Assembly: GCF_041296385.1 (NCBI RefSeq)
Contig: NC_091014.1
Coordinates: forward strand, 20,001,578 to 20,065,577
Length of the DNA: 64,000 bases
From: Aphelocoma coerulescens
Taxonomy: Eukaryota; Chordata; Aves; Passeriformes; Corvidae
Reading direction: 5' to 3'
Position numbers and translations under genes: made by a program. Below the pieces are notes generated by a model. It was not told where the DNA came from and did not search any database. It saw only the letters and a program-made list of their open reading frames with translations. How positions within the stretch are numbered: position 1 is the first letter of the stretch; every line of letters begins with the position of its first letter. Of the stretch, positions 38,062 to 49,908 are shown in pieces.

Positions 38062-38639
38062 GCTCACATAGAAGTGAGCTGGAGAACGAATTCAAAACAG
38101 AGCCTGCCTGATCAGAGCAGGTGTTGCCATTGTGGGAAGACTCTAGGAAGTATGGGCATGGGAAGGCTGAGATGTCTGTATGGGGATGGCAATGCAAAGT
38201 ATTGGCCAAAGAGCTGGAAATATATATCAGGGTAAGAAATTTGTTCCAGCAATTTACAGGACAGCCTCTACCCACTTAAAATAGTTTTGTTTCTTTCATT
38301 CCATGATTTAAATATTTTTAGTTTCAGTAGGAAGCTATGCATTATTCAAATGACTGATCTAGTACAATTTATTCAGATGCAGAAAGCACTTTAAATTGAT
38401 TTTTAAACTAATGGCAGAAGAGGGGGAAAAGGTGGGTGGAAGCACAAGCTATCTTACCAAATACGTAAACAAATAATTGTATATTTCATATCTGGATAGA
38501 ATTATATTTTCTGGTCTCCAAAGTCCTAAAGAACATTAGTTATTCTTGACATTGACTTTAATTAAGCATGTCTTCAGTCATAAACATGAGTAATAAGTTG
38601 CTTATTGGAAAAAGTTTTCTTATCACCATTTAAAGAATA

Positions 38640-38780
38640 CAAGAAAGAAAGAAAGATGAGAAAGAGAAGAAAGATAAGAAAGTAAAAGAAAGAAAAAAGA
38701 AAAAAGCAAGAAGGAAAGAAAGAAAGAAAAAGAAAAAAGAAAGAAGAAAAGCAAAAAAAAAGAAAAAAGCAAAAAAAAGG
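38640..38780. repeat. Purine-rich GAAA/GAAAA tract
   Basis: About 140 bases consist almost wholly of A and G on the plus strand, built from irregular gaaa, gaaaa and aagcaaaaa units with only a few pyrimidines. It is simple sequence of the polypurine class. Confidence 0.95.
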
Positions 38781-41700
38781 ATATGCTGTTTAGTAATTTT
38801 GTGGGTTATGAGTATTTAAAGTTGAACTGTAATACAGTGAGGGTATTGTGCACCCTGAATTACTGATAAATTTGGGTTGCAGTTATTGTCACTGAGGAAG
38901 AACTTTATTTAGTTCTGTCATACTGTGTGCATTTTCCCCAGCCGTTTATATAAGGAACAGCTTTTGTATGCCAAATAAGTGAACCTGGCTCTAATCTGCA
39001 ACTGATTTACTGCTCTTGCCTTCAGGGCCCTCATCGTAGTGGAACTAGAGGACATACTGGCTTTGACATACTGTACAGGAAGTTCTTTGAAAAAACCCGG
39101 CTTGCCAAACCCTGAGGTTGTCAGTCAAACAGAGTCACTGAGTAAAAGCTGAGTAGTTCTTGAGGTCTGGCCACTGTTTAACATCAGATTACAAGCTTCT
39201 CTTATTTAATAAAAAATTGAAGGATGGCCTCAAGCTCAGAAAGCCATTGTGCACATGCCTGTCTTTAAGCATGTGTGAAGTCCTGCTGATTTGAATATGA
39301 GTACTTCCTGCAGCAGAAGGCCATGGGAAGTTTGGGAAAAGTATGTACAAGATCAAATGTTGTCTTCTTTGGCCTTGATCTCCTTGTGAGGTCTGAGTAG
39401 AGTAGCGTCTATTTTTTTTTTCCTAAGATCTTGAGATCATTTTCCTACCACATAAAGATGTACTTAACAGAAGGCAGAATCCTGATTCAAAGGCTAGTGT
39501 TGCTTGTCACAGTTATTTGGATAGACAGATATTTTGCTGGATGGACTCCTGACGTGCATTTGTGTATAAATGCTGTGAGCTCACACCAGAAGCTTCAGGC
39601 TTTGTGTGTAACAGCTCAGGCATTGGGTTTGGATCTCTTGAACACTTGATTTGTTGCTATCACAAAACATGTGTGTAAGAGACTGAAAATTAGGCATTCA
39701 GGGAAAAAAAAGAGGCATCGGATAGGGGAAAAAAAAAAAAAAAAGCTATTTAGGCAAAACACTATTTAGGTAAAAATATTTTTAATGTTTATTGAAAAGG
39801 ATATGCAATAAAAAATTCCCACTAGTGTTCTTATGCCTCTTATTCCTTGCTCTGCTTTTAATGACATAAATTTCCCACAAGGAGCACAAATAGGAAACTG
39901 AGGGAGAAAATAAACAAAGATCTACTTACTTTGAGGTTTGTGTTAGTGCTGTCACTATGGTGTCAGAAAGCCTCCTATGTAAAACAGGCTTGTTTTGTAA
40001 TCACACATTTTCTAGGGTACTTCATAACTGCCAAAAGGAAATTTGAAAAGAATTTTCATCAAGGTTGGAGGGCTTAGAATCTGTTTTCATTTAGAAATAA
40101 AGGAAAGTGATGTTCATATTTCTAAGGGATTAAAATTGAGTGTTGCAAGAGTTTATTGATTTTTTCCCCTCTAATTTCTTAATTTTACAGGGTATGGAAG
40201 AAGAACTGGTTTTGTCATGACACCATAAAGGTCACGTTATAGTAATCTTATTTTGGGTGCATTAATACAGCCATTTAGATATGCTAAAAATAACTGAATG
40301 TTAACTGTACTTGAAAAAATCTATTTTCCTGGTATATATATTATTTCTAAAGTTTTCTAGGATAATAGTTATGTGTACTCTCCTCAAAAAAAATTTTTTT
40401 AAAATAGAATTCATATCTTCTTCCAATGTGGCCATGATTTTACTCTCAAAACTGCTCATTCCAACACCCTGCATGTCTATGTAGATAGTTGCAGTTGTAT
40501 GCTTTGTCTTTGAGAGAAAAGGAAGATGAGATCAAGCAGCATTTGTCTGTGTATCTTTATATAAAATGACACTGTACCATTTTAATGCAGTATCTCAGAT
40601 ACTAAGTGGTTTAGTCTCTTTCTTTCCTCTCTAGAACAGAATTTGATACCTGGCTTTCTCCCAAAACTAAGAGCATTATAATGTGGGAACTCAACCTGCC
40701 AAACTTGGGAGGGAGTGGATAATTGTTGTTGTAGGTGTTCACATACCAGGGCATTTATATTTACTCCTGTTTGTTTCTAGCAACCCTTACCTCAGCAAAT
40801 TTGGCAATTCTCTCCATTCAGCCCACATCTCTATTGTTTACAGTCTAATTGTGGAATTCAGCATTTGCACATAGAACACTACAGTGGTGTTGTCTCAGGA
40901 ATGTCACCTTCAGTGAGAATATGGATTGTTGTTATTTGCCTGGGATATAATTTACTGAAGAAATCTCAATTGTTTGACTTCATCTGGAATCACTACAGAG
41001 CTGTGAGGAAAGTGCAACAGCACCGAGAAAGTTCAACTGCTGCCAGTGACAGTGTGTGAAGAAGTGGTTGCCAAATAAGGTCACTAGCACTTAAAGAGTA
41101 TCAGGAAGTTTGATGACTTTGAAAAATAAATAAGTATTTTCTGGAGTTCTTGGTTAGTGTGCATCAAGCTTAATTGTGCACATGATGTTAGTGATAAAAA
41201 GATCTTACAGTTAAATAAAATACTCCTTACATAGTGCTTTTGTTCAGTTTTATACTGTACACAATGGGCATTTGGGAATATTTTCATCAAGCTGTCAGTG
41301 ATAATTTCCTAGGCATTTTTTATAGACAGTCTCATGTATTAAATGCGTGCTTAAACTTCATGTTTTCAGCCTGCACCTAGACAATAAAATTCAGCCTATA
41401 CTTTCAGCATTTCAGTACTTTTTAAAGGCTTTCTTTATTTCATTTGAATGTCCTATCTTCCTGAAATCTTCCTTCAATGTAGTGCAAATGGAGCCTCAGA
41501 AAAGAGCGCATAGCATGACCCCAGTATCCTGTGCAGACCCCTTGTACAACCAAATGTAGACCGGTTTTACTCCCCACTTAAATCCACAGAAGAGAGAGAT
41601 TCACACTCATGAACTTATTTGCATGACCATGGACCAAATTTCACCGTAATAGGCTTATTCAAATCACATTAGCAGGAAATGCAGACCAAAAATGCAAAGA

Positions 41701-42723
41701 ATGAAGACAGTTGCAGCCTTATCTAAAATCTGTTACACATAGGTAGTCTGTTCCCTTTCTGAAAGTCCTGGGAGTCAGAACAAAAGTTAAAGGAAGCAGT
41801 ATTAGAATAAGGCTGCAAAGTTAGAAATTATAAATATTTGGACCCTCTTAAAGTTTCCAGTATGTGAAGGATATGTGTACCTTAACACCACCTTTGTATA
41901 GCCTATTTTCAGTAAAAGGTAGAAGAATGTCTCCAGGTAAATTTCCTTACCTAGCATATGGATTTTAAATAATTTTTACAGAGTTTCTCTTTGCAGGATG
42001 ATTTTACGTGTATTTGCTTAAGAGTTATGTATGAAAACTGATTCTTAAATGTCTATAGTCTGAAAGAATGTTGCATAACATAACAAAAAATTATCCAGTA
42101 CTCTAGTTTTGGTGGGGTGAGACTAGTACATTCACATTTAAAAGGGAACCTCCTACACAACTATTTCCACTCAAGGCTTGTCATCTTGTACATGTGATAT
42201 CATGTCATTTCTTTTGAAGCCTATTGCTAATTTAATAATATCATGAGAGAGTAAAATTTCACCATAAAATAACTCTCAATATTCACGAAATTTCAACAAT
42301 TGTGTGCAAGTCACTAAGAAACTTTATAAACAGGGTAGGTTTACATAAAACTTTAAACATATCCATGTTAAACAGTCTTAGCCAATTTGAATCATCTGAA
42401 ATCTCATTATAAGCAGTTAGTAAGAGGAACTGTTCAAAGGAGGCAGCGGATATGGCAGAAAGAAAAAAGGAATGAGTTATACTATTTGCTTTCCCAAAAA
42501 ATGAAATTAACATACCATGGTAAAGAAATGGAAAACCCAGAAGACTAAATTAGGCAAAAATCTTGCAGAAAATACAAGATGGTTTTTGAGGTTTGAGTCA
42601 TAACAAATATGTTCATATAACCAAGTAAAATTCTTGGTGAACTTAATTCTGTTGCTCTCCAGTTCCAAAAAGTATTTTCCAGCATATTTCCAGGTCTTTG
42701 CTGTGTACCCCATCTCCACTCTC

Positions 42724-43038
42724 TTAGCTGGGTGGCTTGCTGAAGGAGGATGTCAAACTCCTATAGATGCTATAGAACCCTTGTTCCCTGGGGTTTCCAG
42801 ACACCTCTGCTCCTGAGCTTTTCTTTTTTGATTTGGCTCTGACTTCATCTTCTGTGCATGATCCCATTTCCCTTCTGATATCTTCTTCTGAACCTTCCAC
42901 ATTTCTTGTTCTGTTTCCATCACTCAGATTTCTGCACAATTGATTTAACTGCCTCACCCTTTCTCCATCAGTCTCCAACACCCTGACTGTAGCTGAATAG
43001 CCTTCCCTTTCTTTTGATAATATCTGGTCTTTCTTAAT
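42724..43038 (-). pseudogene. Coiled-coil-like open frame, possible exon or gene fragment
   Basis: On the minus strand, a frame starting just after an in-frame TAG near 43,043 stays open for about 105 codons and stops at 42,721-42,723. The composition is unlike translated AT-rich noise: it is rich in Glu, Lys, Arg, Asp and Ser, with heptad-like spacing in its first half (residues near I-K-K-D-Q-I-L, V-R-V-L-E-T-D and V-R-Q-L-N-Q-L-C-R-N-L) and a charged, serine-rich tail with K-S-K-K-K-S-S. A pyrimidine-rich stretch ending in CTAG lies upstream at about 43,053-43,070 and could act as an acceptor, but the in-frame TAG follows it, and no good donor is seen. The L-x-x-L-C-R-x-L pattern loosely recalls taxilin-family coiled coils, but the match is too short to assign. 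It could be a decayed exon, a gene fragment or chance. Confidence 0.25.
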
Positions 43039-43054
43039 TTGAGTCTAACACTTT

Positions 43055-45122
43055 TCATGGTGATTCTCTAGATCAGGAGGGAAAAACACCAAAGAGACAG
43101 ACGATATGAAATCTCAGGAGAAGCACCAATAGTTTCCTATATGTTGGTTGCTGACAGTCCTCTCCCCATTCATTTTAGTCCTTCATGTTCACACACGCAG
43201 ATCTGAGAGTTAGTAGAAGGAAGTTTCTATGAAGTGAGACATTCAAGAGATGCAAAGTTGAGTACTTTTGAGTATATTCTTGAACAGATGTCAAAAGTAC
43301 AAAGTGGCTGTCTCCCACATGTGAGGTCATTGCTTCTCTTTCTGGAAATAAAAAAGTATTGATAGGTCTTTAGCAAGCAATTAGTAGGGTTGCAACGAAA
43401 AATTTATCTTATATTGTCTTCCTTTTACCTGAATTCCACAGCTGCCTCTCCTGAACTAAACAGATATTGCTTTACTGCCTAGGAGAAACTGGCAGCCCTT
43501 TCTTTCTTGAATGATGTTGTGAGAAATAACTGGAATAGTTTTGGTAAAATTTCCCATCATTGAAATGTTCAGCATAAAGAGTCAAAATTGGGTAAGGTTA
43601 TAAACAACTGAAAATGTGGCTTCATAAAAGGAAGGCCTAAGCTAATAATTTCTACAATACAAAAGTTTGACACATGGTATTGTTCTATAGCATGAATTAT
43701 AAGCTAAATTTTAAGAGCTGTTGTTTGAATGAGAAGATGGAGGAGAATGTGAAGAAAGACCCCCCTCATAAACCTGCACAGACTGTAGTCAGAATATCAC
43801 TGTCCTTACCTTGAGAACCTCAGGTGCAGCAGAACCTATGGGGCAGCCAGTGACTTTCTTTCTGTGCTGTTTGGCAGTCAAGGGTTTGCAGAAAGACAAG
43901 AGCATAAATTAGACTCGGTTCAGTGTTTTTTCTGACCTGAGTCTTGGGAGAGGGGGATTAAGAGCCTACCTGTCCAATTCTTCAGTGCTGAGACAGCTGC
44001 AAACTCTTTATATCCATATCCAAACTGTTTCCATCCCATTTTTCTCTGTGGATATCCATCTCCAACTATTTCTAGTCATACATATATCCAAGAAAAAGAT
44101 TTTGAAAATTAAAGCTTTTCTGATGAAATAAAAGAGGATACATTAGTAACACTGGTTTCTTTTTCACTTGTTTTCAGTCTTAAGCTATCTCTTTAAAAAT
44201 ACTCTGCACATTCTGGGCACTCATCTCATTCTCTCTTTTTGAATCACTGGCTACAAATTTGCATATTTTCAGGCATTTTAAAATTATTTTCTAATTTCCT
44301 TTGTTTAAGCCACCTGCTTCAAAATTGTCTTTTTAAGATTTTGTTTTCTCCTTGTGGTCATTACCGGCATGGACATGAATTGGAATGTGAGAGTGTTGTC
44401 AGTATATACAGAGCACAGTGGGCTTGATGCTGTTCCTTTAATGCTCTGAGCAAAAATCCATAGTGTCAAATGATTCATAAGACAGGTGTGATCAATAATT
44501 TGCCAGCACAAAACCAATAGCCATTTTCTCAATTGCAGTATTTCCCAGAAAACGTAGCAGAGACAGCTGCACTTAACACAATTTTGTCTGAGGCATGTCT
44601 ACAGAAGGCTTATTGAGGCCTAAATTTAAAAAACATAAATTATTTGTGTTGCACCAAAAGTAAAGGTAAGATGAAGAACAGTTTTTGGATGTTGCTGTTA
44701 TTTATTTACCTTTAATAGAAATTAGTAGCTGAATTCTTCAATATCTTGAATCCAGTTCTTGAAGCTGTGGATAAACTACTAGGGGAAGTGTCCCTGATTT
44801 TCAGATGCTTTGTGGAGTTTAGGAACACTGAATTTTAATTGCAAAGTTCTTAATGGGGCTTTGATGATATTGTAAGCCTTCTCAGTGGTCACTAATATTT
44901 GAAGACACAACATTAGGGTTAACATTAGACATAGTTTTATCATTTTCCATAAAATATTAACTATTTATTATGGAAACAGTATTCTGTACTGTACTGGATC
45001 TAAACCACATCTACACATTTTAAGGTTTACCAATAGTCTATACAATTTTACCATTGAAATGGTCAGGCTCAGTTTAAGTTATGATTACAAGTACTATCAA
45101 TTCTAGTAGAAAATTACAGCTT
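43055..45122. other. Unique AT-rich DNA, no gene seen
   Basis: I see no gene, RNA or transposon here. There are short chance frames only, of at most 75 codons, near 44.3-44.5 kb on both strands. Confidence 0.55.
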
Positions 45123-45149
45123 TGAAGGTTCAGCCTTCCTGAACCTTCA
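45123..45149. repeat. Perfect hairpin: 10-bp stem, 7-nt loop
   Basis: tgaaggttca (45,123-45,132) pairs with tgaaccttca (45,140-45,149) around gccttcc. It lies about 70 bases from the 3' end of a CR1 copy. No function is evident. Confidence 0.8.
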
Positions 45150-45221
45150 TCATGGCAATTAAGTGTCATAGCCTCATTACTCTGTAATAAAATTGATGTA
45201 GTCTTTTTACATATATTTACT

Positions 45222-45345
45222 AATAAAATGGCTGAAGTTGAAAGAGACTATAAAGATCATCTAGTCCAACTCCCCTGCCATGGGCATTCATACCTTCAAC
45301 TAGACCAGGTGGCTTAAAGTCCCATCTAATGTGGCCTTGAACATC
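45222..45345 (-). mobile_element. CR1 LINE 3'-end fragment
   Basis: 'agttgaaagagactataaag', 'atcatctagtccaactcccc', 'tgccatgggcattcat', 'actagaccaggtggctt' and 'aatgtggccttgaacatcc' are, in order, the reverse complement of the last approximately 125 bases of bird CR1. The element is on the minus strand and 5'-truncated. The terminal octamer repeats at the left edge have decayed. Confidence 0.9.
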
Positions 45346-45689
45346 CAAATTCACTAAGATCAGGTAGGAATGTTCTTCAGAGTGGTGTTCCTTTTTTAAC
45401 TAATGGGATAACAGCCCTTCGTATAACTGGAGAGGCACAGAAATTTTATCTTTGTGGGATGTGAAGTCCAGAGTGGGGCGGGGAGTGGGGAAAGGCATGT
45501 ATGGGAGGAGTCAGTGCATGTAAGAGACTGAAAACCTGAGATGTTTGTGAAAGTAGTTCCAAGGGTTTTGGCTATAGGAAGAAATGCCGCTGGCTTGGAA
45601 TGGATTACTTAGCAGAGTGAAGAAATATTTTGGAAGAACCCATATGATAAACTATCTAATTTACCTTTGATCTTGAAAGCTACATTTGC

Positions 45690-45840
45690 CTGTTTTTTCA
45701 TTTCTCCCTCTATTGTTTGCAGCTCCCACTGGTTTTGTCAGGTCTCCTATTAGACATGTAAGTTCCTAAGGGTCTGGAACATGTTTGCCTGTGTGTTTCC
45801 TGAATGCCATTCTGAGCACTACTCATAAATAATACATTTG
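45690..45840 (+). repeat. L2-like LINE 3'-end remnant
   Basis: 'agacatgtaagttcctaagg', 'gtctggaacatgtttgcctg', 'gagcactactcataaataat' resemble the 3' tail of old amniote L2/L3 LINEs ('agactgtaagctcc...gagggcagggac...', ending in an AATAAAT-type repeat). The upstream half is only loosely similar. It is strongly diverged, so the limits are approximate. Confidence 0.5.
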
Positions 45841-48800
45841 TGCAGTCTGCACACTGTCTGACCCAACATAAGTTCTCTTTTTTTCAGAAGAGAATCATTA
45901 AAGACGTGCACATACACACTAAATTATCTTCTCTAAGAAATATGAGAAGACCCCTTTTATGTGGGGCGGACTCCTAGTCACCTCAGCTGTCAGTAAATAG
46001 TTAGAATTCTGGCTGGAGCACCAAGAAGCCACACCAGCATTCCAGTGCTCAGCCTGCCTGCCTCTGCTTTGAAATTAGGTCTTGTAACACTGGGCAGCTG
46101 CTGCTTTGCAAAAGTATGAACAAAATGTAGTCAATGAGGAACAGAAACTATACAAACAATTAAAAAATTAGTTTGAAAATCGAGTGTGCACTATGACTCA
46201 TATGCTTTAGCCTGTCCAGGACTGATGTAGAAACTCATAAGAGACTGTAAAAGATGTAATCCAAATAATTATTATTATTAATAATAATAATAATAATAAC
46301 AACGGGAAGAACACTCAGAAAGCAGATCTCTTTGCCTTAATTTTCTTAAAACATTTTGCTGCAACATATTATTGGCTAGAATAAGAATGGTAGAATCTAC
46401 TCCATGTGCCTGAAAAATTGCAAAGGAAGAAATTAACTATTTCTATTATTGACTTTTTTATTTCTATTTATTAACTTCTATTACTATTATAATTAACTGT
46501 TAACTACTTTAATTTCTTTTTCTCCTGATGACCAGAAAACTCCTCTTTCTGTCTCCGTAAAGCAACCTTTTAACACAGAATATTCTTGCGGATTTTGTAA
46601 AATTTTAATATAGATTGCAAGACAGAATAAGGTTTACTTTTCCATATGCACAGAGAAAATATCTTTGGACCCCCTGTCTGTAAAGGTATTCCAAAGAATT
46701 ATGTGAAATATCAAAAGTATATCTTTGATCCTTTTATAGCCTAATTATATTATTTTGCAATTTATTAAATAAAGACAGGAGCAAAGAGTCAAAACCCTTG
46801 TTATACCACATGGGTAGTCAGTGTGTCATGGTTAGTGTTTTAGAGACACAGAAATTTGTACATTTTCTCCCAGACATCATGGTTGAAGAGCTGCTTCTAC
46901 TTGCCCTGGCCTTTGAACCCCCTCCCATGGGAATTTCATTGAGTGGAGAAGCATGGCATCAGACCTACTCTTTCCAGGTTCCTTAAATGCCAGAAGGCAG
47001 CTTTGTGTGGAGATACATTGGAAAGATGACCTTCAAGTTAATTATGCATGCTGTGATCCAGGCTGGGATTGCTCTGACAGGGGAAGCTCATATACCTTGT
47101 AGGTCAGTTGACGTGAACACATATATCCTTTTTTTATATCATTCTCGTGAACAATATATACTAAAAAAAACGATAATTTAATTAAAGTAAAAAGGTTTAT
47201 ACTGTCAAATTTTACCCTCCAGTTTAGATCAATTGAACTTCCATGCCCAAATAGGAAGTGTTCATAGATTTAAAAAGCCAACAATTTGATTCATAAAGTA
47301 GTTATGACTTCAGAATGTCAAGGGGGCTTAGTGAAGCTGTAAAGGAATAGAAATAGTAAATTAGGTTATTTAGGTTGGTCATTTACCCAAGTAAACAAGA
47401 TAAATATAATTAAGTGGCATAGTGCAGAGACTATGGTTTGAAAAAACAAAAATCATTTACTTGGAGAAAATACGTAGAAAGCATGTAAGAACAGAAGTAA
47501 TCTTTGATCTTATTCTAGGCAGGGCAGTTCTATATGTAGCTGTTAAAGAAACATTTTCTCATAGTGAGTGTAAAGTGTAAAATTCATCATCTTGGTTGGA
47601 TCAAAGGAGACATATAAAAATGCACACTGCATTGTCTACCTTCAAGTAAAGCAATGAGATTAAAATGAGAATGCTAATTACAAAGACATTCTAAGTAGCA
47701 GCTGAAACTTAGGCTGCTTACAATTATCACATCAGTTCAGTGTTCATGCTTATCCCTGACTGAAAAAAAATTAAAACACCATTTTTACCAAAATGCAAAG
47801 AAACAAATACATAGATTGATGGAGTTCATTGGCACTCAAACAGATGATACCAAAAAAAACACCGTTTAGAAATTATAAATTGTGTCAGTATTAAAAAAGT
47901 AATGACAGAAGAAGAAACAAGTTGAATGCAAACTCTTAGGAAGTCAGGCTGAAATTATTTTGACAAGCAATTTTCTTAACTAAAAATAACCAACCTCTTT
48001 AGAAATATATGAGAAGCTTTCCTATGAATGGAAGTCAAACTAGAGCTTTTCTACTTAGTAAAAAGATGACTGAGGCTATAAAATGAAAGAATGAATAGGA
48101 AACAAGTATTCACCATTTCCCGTTCAGTATTAAGTGCATCCAAAAATACCACAATGCTGAAAATTTTAATACAATTAATTTTTTTTTCTCATTCAATTTA
48201 TAATGAAATTATGATTTTTTTTTACCACAGAATGAGGTGAAAAATGAGGTGATAAGGTGAAAAATACTGGAAGATTCAGAAAAAAAATTAAACAAATTCA
48301 AGGTAAGAGGTCCACTGGTGTCAGTTAAGATGATGGCCTGCAGGCAATAACCAGCTCAGGAAGCTCTTAAACCATTGATGTCTGGAGTATAAAAGGAATA
48401 GTCTCATTCTGTGTACTTCTGCTGTTTTGTATGTTTTTCTTCAGTATCCATTATTAGACTCACTTGTAGATACAAGACCCTATACTAAACAGCCCTCCAG
48501 GTTTGAGTTGGCACTACTATTCTTGAGGTCTTAAGTTGAGAATATACAGCATGAAGTAAAATAAAAATATCTTTCTGAACTGCTGTGATAAAATTTGTTC
48601 TTTTTGTTAAACAGAAAAAGACCAAAACTGCAAAAGGCAGCTGATATTTATATAGCTGAAAAAGAGCACTGCAAATTGTTACTTCCACAGAATATAGCCA
48701 CATTATAATGAGCTATGATATTTAATCTAAAATATAAATATTATTTTCTAACTTTCCTAGCATTTTGCATGTGGCGAGACATTGGTCTCCCAGCTGATAA

Positions 48801-49143
48801 TTAACTCTTCTGAAAACTGAGTATAGAGGATTTGTTTTGCAAATTTAATTCCTAGGAAGGCTCTTAGATGCTGAAATGTATGCAGAGGTTTTCATTAAAA
48901 TCCTTCTCATTTGTTTTTACAGGTATTATTCTTACTGCTTACATTGGTCTCATGTATTTTAGAACTCGTTTAGGACTGAGAATGTCTTTGGCACTTTGTG
49001 AACCAGAAATGTTGGTTCTCCAAAAGGAAATTAGAGGTGACATCACTGGCGTAGTGGGAGGATTGGTCTAAGTATGAAACATTTGAATACATTTTACCCA
49101 AATCTTAGAGCACTGTGTTGAAATAATTTTTCTTATTTTGCAG
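45841..49143. other. Unique AT-rich DNA with an ATT/AAT microsatellite
   Basis: No gene is visible. The only structured item is the trinucleotide run at 46,266-46,303. Open frames of about 62-72 codons at 46.8-47.2, 48.5 and 48.9 kb show no motifs. Confidence 0.5.
46266..46303. repeat. (ATT)n/(AAT)n microsatellite, self-complementary
   Basis: Four ATT units switch to about seven AAT units, giving a near-perfect palindrome that can fold on itself. It is a short simple repeat. Confidence 0.92.
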
Positions 49144-49186
49144 AAGTTTATGTTACATCAAACCATCCAGCTAAGACAGTAAAGTG
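49144..49186 (+). other. Exon-like 43-bp segment
   Basis: A strong acceptor ('aatttttcttattttgcag', ending 49,143) and a consensus donor (GTG|GTAAGTAC at 49,187) enclose 43 bases. One frame is open, and if joined to the segment at 49,746 it ends at a TGA formed across the junction. This fits a noncoding RNA better than an internal coding exon. Chance pairing of splice-like signals is a real alternative. Confidence 0.2.
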
Positions 49187-49525
49187 GTAAGTACAATTTA
49201 GTGAATATTAGACACCCAAACATCGGCTCTATGTACAACACATACTTTTTCTTACATATTTACTAAAGCCCAGTATTTAAAGTAAACACAACTGTTGCAG
49301 ACATCCCAGCAGAAACCTTGTTAGTATTTAGCTATATTGCACTCTCAACTAGTAAGCTATTAGTAGCAATAATTAGTAGTAATTTCCTAGTAGGGCCAGG
49401 AAATTTGTTTTCCTGGATGTCTCCTATCAAACAGATCAATAAGGAAGGATGATAACTTGATAAAAAATAATAGTGATAGATGGTTCTATCTATTGTATGT
49501 CATGGAGACCAAGATATCACAGAGA

Positions 49526-49551
49526 ATCATGATCATGATCATGATCATCAT
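49526..49551. repeat. (ATCATG)n short hexamer repeat
   Basis: About four units of atcatg form overlapping palindromes around GATC and ATGAT. It is a small simple repeat. Confidence 0.9.
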
Positions 49552-49745
49552 AATCTAGAAAGAGTTATATTAATTATCTACATTTATCTATATTTTGCAA
49601 GAAATCTCAGACAGCTATGGCTATTCTCATAAATGAGTATATGTTCATATTTTCCACAAATTAGCGGGACTTCCAGTGTGTGTGAAGCAAGTACTTCACA
49701 TCATACACAAATAATATTTCTATCATGTTTTAATCTGTCTTTCAG

Positions 49746-49908
49746 AATGAAGGTTGAAGGAATCAAAACCCAACAGAGGTGCTTGCTGCTTCTGGCCACG
49801 TACACAAGTAGTGTGACTTTAGCAGCAGTCAGAGCAGATTAGAGTAGTTATCTACTTTTTTGTGTCACAACTATACAAAACTGCTTCATATTCTTATCTG
49901 AGATCCAG
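49746..49908 (+). other. Exon-like 163-bp segment
   Basis: A pyrimidine-rich acceptor ('tttaatctgtctttcag', ending 49,745) and a consensus donor (CCAG|GTAAGTG at 49,909) enclose 163 bases. The one longer frame stops at 49,842, before the donor. If it is transcribed it would more likely be noncoding. It lies 560 bases downstream of a similar segment on the same strand, but the pairing may be coincidence. Confidence 0.2.

Larger units (their letters stand above)
35208..42723. other. Unique AT-rich DNA with simple repeats
   Basis: This stretch contains a 24-base T-run (37,854-37,877), a 31-bp tandem duplication (38,000-38,061) and a purine tract (38,640-38,780), all listed. Otherwise it is unique sequence with chance open frames of at most 106 codons. 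No gene or transposon body is recognisable. Confidence 0.5.

Noticed and set aside
46826..46990. 'gtgtcatggttagtg' as the start of another minus-strand LTR
   Set aside because: Only the first dozen bases resemble LTR ends. No downstream LTR landmarks or target-site duplication follow.
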